NCBI GenBank assembly: GCA_030522415.1
Contig: CM060107.1
Location: forward strand, 23,254,571 to 23,318,570
Length of the DNA stretch: 64,000 nt
Source: Channallabes apus
Taxonomy: Eukaryota; Chordata; Actinopteri; Siluriformes; Clariidae
Reading direction: 5' to 3'
Position numbers and translations under genes: made by a program. The notes beneath the pieces were generated by a model. It did not search any database, had not been told where the DNA came from, and saw only the letters and a list, made by a program, of their open reading frames with translations. Shown here piece by piece: positions 1 to 9,659 of the stretch. Within the stretch, counting starts at the first letter, position 1, and every line of letters begins with the position of its first letter.

Positions 1-67
1 ATCATGACTGAAGTAAAATGAGAGAGGAGAGAAGTAGGGGAGGGAGCTTCTTCCACACACACTCATA

Positions 68-1679
68 CAGTGGTGTGAAAAACTATTTGCCCCCTTCCTG
101 ATTTCTTATTCTTTTGCATGTTTGTCACACTTAACTGTTTCTGCTCATCAAAAACCGTTAACTATTAGTCAAAGATAACATAATTAAACACAAAATGCAG
201 TTTTTAAATGAAGGTTTACGTTATTAAGGGAGAAAAAAACCTCCAAATCTGCATGGCCCTGTGTGAAAAAGTGATTGCCCCCCTTGTTAAAAAATAACTT
301 AACTGTGGTTTATCACACCTGAGTTCAATTTCTGTAGTCACCCCCAGGCCTGATTACCGCCACACCTGTTTCAATCAAGAAATCACTTAAATAGGAGCTA
401 CCTGACACAGAGAAGTAGACCAAAAGCACCTCAAAAGCTAGACATCATGCCAAGATCCAAAGAAATTCAGGAACAAATGAGAATAAAAGTAATTGAGATC
501 TATCAGTCTGGTAAAGGTTATAAAGCCATTTCTAAAGCTTTGGGACTCCAGCGAACCACAGTGAGAGCCATTATCCACAAATGGCAAAAACATGGAACAG
601 TGGTGAACCTTCCCAGGAGTGGCCGGCCGACCAAAATTACCCCAAGAGCGCAGAGACAACTCATCCGAGAGGCCACAAAAGACCCCAGGATAACATCTAA
701 AGAACTGCAGGCCTCACTTGCCTCAATTAAGGTCAGTGTTCACGATAAGAAAGAGACTGGGCAAAAACGGCCTGCATGGCAGATTTCCAAGGTGCAAACC
801 ACTTTTAAGTGAAAAGAACATTAAGGCTCGTCTCAATTTTGCTAAAAAACATCTCAATGATTGCCAAGACTTTTGGGAAAATACCTTGTGGACCGACGAG
901 ACACAAGTTTAACTTTTTGGAAGGTGCGTGTCCCGTTACATCTGGCGTAAAAGTAACACAGCATTTCAGAAAAAGAACATCATACCATCAGTAAAATATG
1001 GTGGTGGTAGTGTGATGGTCTGGGGTTGTTTTGCTGCTTCAGGACCTGGAAGGCTTGCTGTGATAGATGGAACCATGAATTCTACTGTCTACCAAAAAAT
1101 CCTGAAGGAGAATGTCCGGCCATCTGTTCGTCAACTCGAGCTGAAGCGATCTTGGGTGCTGCAGCAGGACAATGACCCAAAACACACCAGCAAATCCACC
1201 TCTGAATGGCTGAAGAAAAACAAAATGAAGACTTTGGAGTGGCCTAGTCAAATTCCTGACCTGAATCCTATTGAGATGTTGTGGCATGACCTTAAAAAGG
1301 CGGTTCATGCTAGAAAACCCTCAAATAAAGCTGAATTACAACAATTCTGCAAAGATGAGTGGGCCAAAATTCCTCCAGAGCGCTGTAAAAGACTCGTTGC
1401 AAGTTATCGCAAACGCTTGATTGCAGTTATTGCTGCTAAGGGTGGCCCAACCAGTTATTAGGTTCAGGGGGCAATTACTTTTTCACACAGGGCCATGTAG
1501 GTTTGGATTTTTTTTCTCCCTAAATAATTAAACCCCTCATTTAAAAACTGCATTTTGTATTTACTTGTGTTATCTTTGACTAATAGTTAAATGTGTTTGA
1601 TGATCAGAAACATTTTGTGTGACAAACATGCAAAAGAATAAGAAATCAGGAGGGGGGCAAATAGTTTTTCACACCACTG
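68..1679 (+). mobile_element. Tc1 transposon of the IR/DR type, copy A
   Basis: The element starts CAGTGGTGTGAAAAACTA and ends with the inverted match CACACCACTG. It is flanked by TA at 66-67 and 1680-1681, the target duplication of Tc1/mariner elements. The terminal inverted repeats run about 215 bp (68-283 and 1463-1679). Each holds an outer and an inner copy of a motif of the form GTGTGAAAAA..TTGCCCCC (outer near 71-94, inner near 259-283), which is the two-direct-repeat layout of Sleeping Beauty-type fish elements, where each copy binds transposase. The interior is a single transposase gene, which is broken. Copy B at 7657 belongs to the same family and is very similar. Confidence 0.96.
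447..1461 (+). pseudogene. Tc1 DD34E transposase, frameshifted (copy A)
   Basis: This was a cut-and-paste transposase that acts on its own terminal repeats. The start ATG follows GACATC and gives MPRSKEIQEQ. Residues about 1-60 form the paired-like helix-turn-helix, ending in a GRPTK hook. Catalytic residues can be read: WTDE (first Asp), QQDNDPKH (second Asp) and DLNPIE (Glu), with 34 residues between the last two. Compared with copy B, 8 bp are missing near 735-742, which puts the N-terminal part in a different frame from the rest. A TAA at 910-912 then falls just after WTDETQV. The downstream frame stays open to a stop at 1461 and ends in GGPTSY. No functional protein can be made. Confidence 0.95.
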
Positions 1680-1754
1680 TACTAACGGAAACACTGCTAT
1701 GTCGGCAAACTTCTTTAGCAAGGAACCTCTCTAATGACACTTGCATTTGCTTTT

Positions 1755-2254
1755 GCCTCTACGGGTCATGATATAGCATTATGATCACCATCTGCCTAAC
1801 ATTGAGTAGGTTCTCCTTTTGCCGCCAAATCCATCGAGACATGGATGTCGTTAGACATATGAAGGTGTGCAGTACTCTGTAGGGTGGTTTCTAAAAATTT
1901 ATAAATGAATTAATTTATTAATACAAATCAATTTAATTCCAACAACCCATATAAATGCCATAAATTACATCTACCCTAAATGTGATACTGTTTAAACAAC
2001 ATATTTACATACGCACATAACACACATGATTGTATACATTTGCATTTACTGTAGGCTTAACAAAAATTACTATTACAACAAAAAAACTGTATTGAACTCC
2101 AAGAAGGTGTGTTAAGGAATAGGGACAAGAGAGGTGTGCTTTTGGGAGCACGTTATTTCCATCTTCTGTGTACCAAGGAGCTTTTAACGCCTTGTTCGGG
2201 AAATAACAAAAGAATACATGCATCTGTACACAGGTCTGCTTCTTCACAGCTCAA
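1755..2254. repeat. Composite dispersed repeat, copy 1
   Basis: This block matches 5430-5817 in the same orientation. Both begin at GCCTCTACGGGTCAT, which is the end of a Tc1 transposase reading forward. Both then turn into the same transposon end in reverse orientation (CATTATGA.CACCATCTGCC), and both continue through about 300 bp of AT-rich sequence that I do not recognise. Copy 1 has about 110 bp (around 2074-2185) that copy 2 lacks. A minus-strand open frame at 2153-2470 crosses its end; it resembles nothing I know and is probably chance. Confidence 0.8.
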
Positions 2255-2591
2255 CTTTTGCCTCCTTTTGAGGATTTCGTGCAAATGTGCCATTGCATTG
2301 TCATTAAGCAGATTCATCTTCCGCACTGCTACAGCTGTTTTATCCTTTTTCTTCGTGGGGGCCATTGTTGAAGTACAGTCACAGTCACTACACACTTGGA
2401 CACCAAAAAAAAGGTTTATACACATGGTCACAATGTTTAAACAGTACGCAAGTGCATGTGTGTTACCCATAATCCCGCTGCGTGAGAGAGAGAACCACCA
2501 TTGGCTCAGTTATAATCATGTAATGCATGGCAAACTACACGCATGTGTACTACTCATATGTCAAGACCTCGCTTGTTTATCAAGTTACTGT

Positions 2592-2669
2592 AAAATTTAT
2601 ATTACTCTATATTAAAATTTATATTACTCTATATTACTGTTTATATTTATATTAATCTATATTACTGTT
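2592..2669. repeat. AT-rich 22-bp tandem repeat
   Basis: Two exact consecutive 22-bp units (2592-2613 and 2614-2635) are followed by a third degenerate unit. The unit reads AAAATTTATATTACTCTATA plus two T. Confidence 0.8.
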
Positions 2670-2972
2670 GTTATTACATACTGTGTAAATTACTATTTTG
2701 ATGTATGGACTTGACATTTCTTATATCCACAATTTATCATATTTTTCGCAGATAAATAAATTTATGCAGGAATGCTACATGAAAGCTACGTGTGTGTTGA
2801 TGCACATGGCGTTTCATGTACAAATAAATATATCTGTTAACAAAATAGGAGTGCACAATTACAGTCAGAGTGGAGGGCTTGAGTCTGGCAGGAAAATCAC
2901 CAAAGTGTGCTGGACTCTGGCTGTACAGATGGGCTCTCTGGCAATTTTTTTTTTAATTGTGGGAGGGAAAAA

Positions 2973-2978
<6 letters not shown>

Positions 2979-3015
<37 letters not shown>
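2979..3015. repeat. (GA)n microsatellite
   Basis: An almost uninterrupted GA dinucleotide run beside an A-rich stretch. The long frame translated across it is spurious. Confidence 0.95.
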
Positions 3016-3022
<7 letters not shown>

Positions 3023-3624
3023 TGGCATTACTCATACTTTTGTCATTACTCATTCTGCCTCTTCTTTGTGCCTTTAGTACAAGGTCACATGCATTCTCCC
3101 ACACACAGACTTTAGCAGACACCGAATCCCACATCCGCCCACCTACACATGTCCACATACCCCTGTCAAAGCTAAGTACAGATGTAAGGTCAAGAAATGG
3201 AGGTACCGTTTCCTTCATCCGCACCCCCTGCTATTTCAATCACAGCTGCTTTTGTCCTTTTGTTACTGTCTCTTTTTTCACTATCTGTCCTGCTTCCTGC
3301 CTTATCCTTTCTCTGTCTGCCAATCTATCTCCTTTTGTCTGCCTCTCCTTTTTCCCTGTTGTTGGATGTGAGTGTAACTGCTTGTTACATGAGACACATT
3401 ACCTCCAAACCACTGCTGCTACCTCTCCAAGACAGCAACACATCACTTCTCTCTCTTTCTTACTCCGCATAACAGCCTGGAACTATAAATCTCTGTTTCC
3501 CTTAGTTAAATATTGCAGTGTTATAAGTTATATGTTCATAAGTTAATTTATTTCAGTATTTTAATAAAAAAAATCATATTCTATAGATTCATTATAAACA
3601 GGCTTATATATTTCAGTTGTTTAA
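3016..3624. other. Gene-free stretch
   Basis: Pyrimidine-rich DNA with no coding frame I can support, no transposon ends and no RNA gene. The open frames here are low-complexity Leu/Ser/Phe strings. Confidence 0.6.
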
Positions 3625-3745
3625 TTTGTTCCAGGTGTGTGCTTGTATATCATCATAGCACTCGTATATCAAAGCAAATTTCCCCATAAGAAATAATGGA
3701 TGGTCTAATGATTTGTTCCACAACCCAAAAATATTCAGATAAAAA
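3625..3745 (-). mobile_element. Fragment of the Tc1/mariner-type MITE seen at 20249
   Basis: The stretch TTGTTCCAGGTGTGTGC followed by CTCGTATATCAAAGC and TTCCACAACCCAAAAATAT matches the reverse complement of the right part of the element at 20249-20880. Only one end is present. Confidence 0.75.
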
Positions 3746-3849
3746 TAATTAATACAAAATATAAAGTAAAAATAAAACAAATTAACCTGCACTTAATATA
3801 TGCAGGTTATATAAACTTATAACTTTTATATATTAATAAAAACACGGAA

Positions 3850-4512
3850 ATGTTGGACTACTGACAAGTATGAACATGTACAGCATTCAGTACTTGGTCG
3901 GGCCTCCCTTCGCATGAATTACTGCAGCAATGTGGTGTGGCATGAAGGTCTGTGGCACTGCTGAGGTGTTAGGTGCCCAGGTTGCTCTGATAGTGGCCTT
4001 CAGCTGTTCTGTGTTGTTGGGTCGGGTGTCTCGCAGCTTCCTTTTAACAATACCCCATAGATCAGCTGAGTTTGCCATCCAATCAAGCACAGGCATACTT
4101 TGATCATTAAACCAGGTATTACTTTTGGCAGTGAGGACAGGTGCCATGCCCTGCTGAAAAATGAAATCCATACCAGCAGATAATATGGCTCCCCTAAAGT
4201 TTGTCTGTGCAAACTTTACACTGGACCTCAAGCAACTTGGATTCTGTACCTCTTCTCTCTTTCTCCAGATTTTACGTCCAGAAATTACTTTCATCTAAAA
4301 AAGAGAACTTTGGCCCACTGAGCAAAAGTCCAGTCTTTGTCCTCCTTGACACAATGAATGCGACAGTTGTAGCCAGTGCAAATGTAGCATTGTGGCTCTT
4401 ATATCACTGACTCCTGCTGCAGTCCACTCCTTGCGAATCTCTCCCAAATTCTTGAATGGGCTTCATTTCACAATCCTTTCAAGGCTGCAGTTATCCCTGT
4501 TTCTTGTGCACT
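3850..4512 (-). pseudogene. Tc1 transposase remnant, same family as 9660
   Basis: Read on the minus strand, the remnant runs from an N-terminal region near 4500 to the C terminus VIHAKGGPTKY, which stops at 3887. The part 3887-4294 is one open frame. It keeps FIFQQGMAP, the site of the second catalytic Asp, which is now Gly, and GIVKRKLRDTRPNN. The DLNPIE box is shortened to ADLWG, so the catalytic Glu is lost. Several frameshifts separate the N-terminal part. It matches the 9660-11035 family (FIFQ, IVKRKLRDTR, AKG.PTKY). The terminal repeats have decayed, so the outer limits are approximate. Confidence 0.85.
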
Positions 4513-4704
4513 TTTTTTTTTTTTACTACATTACATTTATTCCCATCATTCTACTTTTCATTAAATGTGCTTGAATACAGCATTACTGTATGTAAAAAGC
4601 CAGATTGTCAAGTCAGCTGTCTTCCCCATGACTGTTTAGCCTACAGAACCAGACGAAGAGACCTTTTAACAGCTTAGGAAACCTTTGCATGTTGAGTCAC
4701 TATT

Positions 4705-5440
4705 AATAAACATCAATTATCTCTGGTACCTGGAAGTGCGTGGGACATGTAGACAGCAAATAAAAATTTTGTCCCTGAGATTGAGGTGTTGGAAGCAGAA
4801 AAAAGGGCAAGCATATGGGTTTATGATTAAACCAGCAGCTTTTGAGGAGTCTTCCCAGTCTGTAGTGGTCAGGACTTACCAAAAGCGGTCGAGGAAGGAA
4901 TGGCTGGCTAAGGCTCTTTGATGCACATAGGGAGCAAAAATGCTGGCCTGTGTAGCCTGATCCAATAGAAGAGCTACTAATGCTGACTAATGCTGGTTAT
5001 GATATAGAAGTGTCAGTGCAGTGTCAGAGTGGGTTGCAGTTTGCTGTATATGGGGCTGTGTAGCTGCGAGTGCCCATGCTGACCTGGGCCCAACTCCATA
5101 AGCACATACAATGGGCATGTTTGCATGAGAACTATACCACAGTGCAATGGAAAAAAGTGGCCTAACAAATCATATTTTATTTTACATAATGTGGATGGCC
5201 AAATACATGCGCATGTTAATGGAGAAAAGATGGCATTAGGATGCACTTTAGGAGAAAGGCATGCCAGCAAAGGCATTGCTTTGGGCAATGTTCTGTTGGG
5301 AGAATATGTGGATGTTACATTGATACAAACCACCTACCTAAACATTGCTGCGGACCAAGTACACCCTTCAATGTTCTTGGAAAACTGCTGTCCACAGTAA
5401 TATACCTTTAGCGGTCTAATGGAGTCCATGCCTCTACGGG
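4705..5440 (+). pseudogene. Old Tc1-family transposon remnant
   Basis: The order of recognisable pieces fits one Tc1 family. GTTGGAAGCAGAAAAAAGGG lies just before the lost start codon. An HTH region with CAGTCTGTAGTGGTCAG follows. Then LHNVDGQIHAHVNGEKMALG, MFCW-like GNVLLGEYVDVT and TTYLNIAADQVHP follow in the 5125-5400 frame. The second and third catalytic motifs are deleted: sequence jumps from CCAAGTACACCC to the C-terminal GGAGTCCATGCCTC. After 5440 the end is repeated in inverse orientation (see the repeat at 5430). Copies of the same family are at 60214. Confidence 0.8.
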
Positions 5441-5817
5441 TCATTATATAACATTATGACCACCATCTGCCTAATATTGAGTAGGTTCTCATTTTGCTGC
5501 CAAAGCTGCCCAACCCATCGAGCCATGGATGTCATTAGACATCTGAAGGTGTGCGGTACTCTATAGGGTGGTTACTAAAAATTTATGAATAAATGAATTA
5601 ATACAAATCAATTTCATTCCAAAAGCCCATATAAATGCCATAAATTACATCTACTGTACCCTAAATGTGATACTGTTTAAACAACATGTTTACATGTGCA
5701 CATAACACACATGATTGCATACATTTGCATTTAGGCCCAACAAAAATTACTTGTTCGGGAAATAACAAAAAAAAAAACACATGCATATGCACACAGGTCT
5801 GCTTCTTCACAGCTCAA
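5430..5817. repeat. Composite dispersed repeat, copy 2
   Basis: Partner of 1755-2254 in the same orientation. It shares the junction where the forward Tc1 3' coding end meets the same end inverted, the AT-rich body, and the terminal block TTGTTCGGGAAATAACAAAA through GCTTCTTCACAGCTCAA. It lacks about 110 bp present in copy 1. Its left neighbour is a longer piece of the same Tc1, so this copy is closer to the ancestral arrangement. Confidence 0.8.
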
Positions 5818-6160
5818 TTTGTCAGCTTGCTAGGCAACACAAACCAAACAAGGAGAAAGCAAACAAACCAAAAACGTTTCATTATCCATATGCGCATGCT
5901 CATTCCTAACATTGTCCAATCCTTCTCCTGGACTCCACCCGTAATGTACAAACTATATGTGACACTTCAAAGGAACATTCTGGTAGTGATACATACAGAA
6001 TAAATTAGTTCAGGATAGCATTGAGATTTATAATATTATTGATACACTGCTTGGCAAAAAAAGTTGCACACGCTAATCTTTTGTTAGATTATATGCCACC
6101 TCCTGTAAACAGTTTAAAAAGGCCATACAGTCGCACATGCTCTGCAGAGAAACAAATACA

Positions 6161-6161
<1 letters not shown>

Positions 6162-6243
<82 letters not shown>
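6162..6243. repeat. (TA)n microsatellite, about 41 units
   Basis: Pure alternating TA over 82 bp. Frames reading Tyr-Ile repeats on both strands are artefacts of this tract. Confidence 0.97.
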
Positions 6244-6245
<2 letters not shown>

Positions 6246-6303
6246 GCCAGCCCATTCTGAGGGCTACCACTGCATGTATATTTCAGACATATGGGAAACA
6301 CTG
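6244..6303. mobile_element. Isolated hAT-type right end
   Basis: The sequence GGGCTACCACTGCATGTATA followed by GGGAAACACTG resembles the right end of a fish hAT element. A similar end occurs at 55985-56051. The rest of the element is not visible; the TA tract lies where it should continue. Confidence 0.5.
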
Positions 6304-8030
6304 TCTTGGAATATGCCTATGCATAAGAGAAATATAATAATGGAGAAATCCAACTCTCTTCTTAACCCAATGCACCTGTGACTCTGGAACTTGGCAAATC
6401 TGGAGTCATCAGAGTAGATGTCCTTTTTCCAATGGTTCAAAGTCCATTCTTTATGCTTCCTAGCAAATTAAAGCCTTTTTGATTAATCTTACTGATAATT
6501 GGTTTTCTTAAGGCTACACAACAGTTTAGTCCTAATCCTTTGATTCCTCTTTGCGTTTGCCATGAAAATGCTCTTACTTTCACTATTAAACACAGCTGTG
6601 ATTTCTGTTCTTTTTTTTTTGTAATGATTTGATTAAACCAAGTATTTAAGTGAACTCCCATCATGACAATAGTTCACAACTATGCTTCCAGGTTTTTGCA
6701 GTTCTTAACCCAATTTTAGTAGTAGTAGTTTTAGTTGTTTGCCTTTGTTAATGCAGGCCAATTATCTGACCCGTCTGTAACAAAGTAACATCAGAGCAAC
6801 AACCAGGATATGTCTTCTGACATGCTTGCTAAAGCAATTGAGTCATCAGTGCATCCGTTAATGCTAAAAAACTTGTTGCTGGCTAATCAATACAGTAATT
6901 ATACAATAGAATGGTTTTACATATGCTTAGCTAATCCCAGGTGAAGCTTTTTTGGCCCAGCATGAAATGATTCAGTCTAAAATGATCTCGTTGCAACAAA
7001 ATGTTGTTCAATTGTCATCACAGAAGACAAATAAAAGAATCTGTATTCTGAAATTCTGCTAGATGGATGCTAAATCAGGTCCTAAAATGCACATAGGTTC
7101 AGTACAGTGAAACAGATTGAATTGGTGTCGTTGCTCCAAGAAAGACAAAACATGTACAGTCCTATGTTACATGAAGACACAGTATCAATAGAGTCATGAG
7201 GAAGAAAAAGCAAAGTAAATGTTAGCCTATGCAGTGGTGTCAAAAGTATTCACATTCATTACTTGAGTAGAAGTATAGATACTACTGTAGGGTTTAAAAA
7301 GACTTCTTTAGAAGTTGAAGTATCAACTCAAGCTTTTTACTCAAGTAAGAGTGTAAAAGTACTGGTTTCAAAACTACGTAAAGTATAAAAGTAAAAGTAA
7401 CATGAGGGGGAAAAAAGCATTAAGGATAAAAGCTTAGGCTGTGCCACGGGCCTATATACTGCACTAACACCTCATAAAAAAAAAGAAAAATGTGTTGTTG
7501 TTTTTTTGTTGTATTGTTTAACGGCCATAGTGATTTGGGATACTGTACTGTATATGGCAATTGAAAAAGAATGCATTTTAGTACAATGCAAATACATTAA
7601 AAAACCATATATGTGTACTACTGAGCATTAACATGTTTTATGGAGAAGAAGATATACAGTGATGTGAAAAACTATTTGCTCCCTTCCTGATTTCTTATTC
7701 TTTTGCATGTTTGTCACACTTAAATGTTTCTGCTCATCAACAACCGTTAACTATTAGTCAACATAATTGAACACAAAATGCAGTTTTTAAATGAAGGTTT
7801 ATGTTATTAAGGGAGAAAAAAAAACTCCAAATCTACATGGCCCTGTGTGAAAAAGTGATTGCCCCCCTTGTTAAAAAATAACTTAACTGTGGTTTATCAC
7901 ACCTGACTTCAATTTCTGTAGTCATCCCCAGGCCTGATTACTGCCACACCTGTTTCAATCAAGAAATCACTTAAATAGGAGCTACCTGACACAGAGAAGT
8001 AGACCAAAAGCACCTCAAAAGCTAGACATC

Positions 8031-9162
8031 ATGCCAAGATCCAAAGAAATTCAGGAACAAATGAGAACAAAAGTAATTGAGATCTATCAGTCTGGTAAAG
8101 GTTATAAAGCCATTTCTAAAGCTTTGGGACTCCAGCGAACCACAGTGAGAGCCATTATCCACAAATGGCAAAAACATGGAACAGTGGTGAACCTTCCCAG
8201 GAGTGGCCGGCCGACCAAAATTACCCCAAGAGCGCAGAGACAATACATTAAAAATACATTAAAAAACCATATATGTGTACTACTGAGCATTAACATGTTT
8301 TATGGAGAAGAAGATATACAGTGATGTGAAAAACTATTTGCTATTTGACAATTCATCCGAGAGGCCACAAAAGACCCCAGGACAACATCTAAAGAACTGC
8401 AGGCCTCACTTGCCTCAATTAAGATCAGTGTTCATGACTCCACCATAAGAAAGAGACTGGGCAAAAAACGGCCTGCATGGCAGATTTCCAAGGCTCAAAC
8501 CACTTTTAAGCAAAAAGAACATTAAGGCTCGTCTCAATTTTGCTAAAAAACATCTCAATGATTGCCAAGACTTTTGGGAAAATACCTTGTGGACTGACGA
8601 GACAAAAGTTGGACTTTTTGGAAGGTGCATGTCCCGTTACATCTGGCGTAAAAGTAACACAGCATTTCAGAAAAAGAACATCATACCAACAGTAAAATAT
8701 GGTGCTGGTGGTGTGATGGTCTGGGGTTGTTTTGCTGCTTCAGGACCTGGAAGGCTTGCTGTGATAGATGGAACCATGAATTCTACTGTCTACCAAAAAA
8801 TCCTGAAGGAGAATGTCCGGCCATCTGTTCGTCAACTCAAGCTGAAGCGATCTTGGGTGCTGCAGCAGGACAATGACCCAAAACACACCAGCAAATCCAC
8901 CTCTGAATGGCTGAAGAAAAACAAAATGAAGACTTTGGAGTGGCTTAGTCAAAGTCCTGACCTGAATCCTATTGAGATGTTGTGGCATGACCTTAAAAAG
9001 GCGGTTCATGCTAGAAAACTCTCAAATAAAGCTGAATTACAACAATTCTGCAAAGATGAGTGGGCCAAAATTCCTCCAGAGCGCTGTAAAAGACTTGTTG
9101 CAAGTTATCACAAACGCTTGATTGCAGTTATTGCTGCTAAGGGTGGCCCAACCAGTTATTAG
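8031..9162 (+). pseudogene. Tc1 DD34E transposase broken by a 103-bp insertion (copy B)
   Basis: The start ATG gives MPRSKEIQEQMRTK and the helix-turn-helix is intact to the GRPTK hook and RAQRQ. A 103-bp insertion then disrupts the frame. Past it, one extra A in the run at 8461-8467 (GGGCAAAAAACGG against five A in copy A) shifts the frame again. From WTDETKVGLFGRC near 8590 the frame is open to the stop at 9162 and holds all three catalytic positions (TDE, QQDNDPKH, SPDLNPIE). The catalytic half is therefore better preserved than in copy A, while the link to the DNA-binding half is lost. Confidence 0.95.
8244..8346. repeat. Templated insertion copied from the element's own left junction
   Basis: Bases 8253-8342 are identical to 7591-7680: 66 bp of the surrounding hAT sequence plus the first 24 bp of the Tc1 left end. 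Short stutters occur at both joins (TACATTAAA at 8244-8252; a second CTATTTG straddling 8341-8347). The insertion is bordered by GACAA on both sides (8239-8243 and 8347-8351). Confidence 0.93.
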
Positions 9163-9659
9163 GTTCAGGGGGCAATTACTTTTTCACACAGGGCCATGTA
9201 GGTTTGGATTTTTTTTCTCCCTAAATAATAAAACCCCTCATTTAAAAACTGCATTTTGTGTTTACTTGTGTTATCTTTGACTAATAGTTAAATGTGTTTG
9301 ATGATCAGAAACATTTTGTGTGACAAACATGCAAAAGAATAAGAAATCAGGAGTGGGGCAAATAGTTTTCCACACCACTGTAATAACTAGTTACTAATAA
9401 GTATTTTAATGGTACAAAAAGTCAAACTTCAGAGGCATGTCATCAGTAACCTTTATTGGAATGTAAATGCACATCCAAGCTTAGCTGAAGGAATCTGTGA
9501 GGGCAACATTCAAGAAAATTAGCATACCCAGGGCAGGCTTAGTAACAATTACCCTTGTATGGTTGTCTACAATAAACAGTAGTGCTGTCAGAATGAATGA
9601 TTAATCAAAGTGATTAATCAAAAATATATATATATATAAATATATAAAAAAATAATATA

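Larger units (their letters stand above)
6043..6962 (-). mobile_element. Degenerate Tc1 element interrupted by a TA tract and a hAT end
   Basis: One end is CACTGCTTGGCAAAAAAAGT at 6043; the other is the inverted GCTTTTTTGGCCCAGC near 6945-6962. Between them, reading the minus strand, are a transposase N-terminal region (6470-6830) and a mid-portion with GTCTTGGAATATGCC (about 6303-6345). The segment 6162-6303 is foreign: a long TA run followed by a hAT terminal sequence. No usable frame remains. Confidence 0.75.
7657..9380 (+). mobile_element. Tc1 transposon of the IR/DR type, copy B
   Basis: Same family as copy A (68-1679). It starts CAGTGATGTGAAAAACTA and ends CCACACCACTG. TA flanks it at 7655-7656 and 9381-9382, inside the 7232 hAT element. 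The inner direct repeat of the left TIR is CTGTGTGAAAAAGTGATTGC. It is longer than copy A because of a 103-bp insertion at 8244-8346. Confidence 0.96.

Noticed and set aside
2153..2470. 105-codon minus-strand frame with a Lys-rich then Cys-containing stretch
   Set aside because: It spans the edge of a repeat block, has no recognised domain, and the second repeat copy does not keep the frame.
2698..3546. 282-codon plus-strand frame
   Set aside because: It runs through the (GA)n tract and a pyrimidine-rich region. Composition is low-complexity, with no domain and no splice context.
6021..6301. Tyr-Ile repeat proteins on both strands
   Set aside because: They are translations of the (TA)n tract at 6162-6243.
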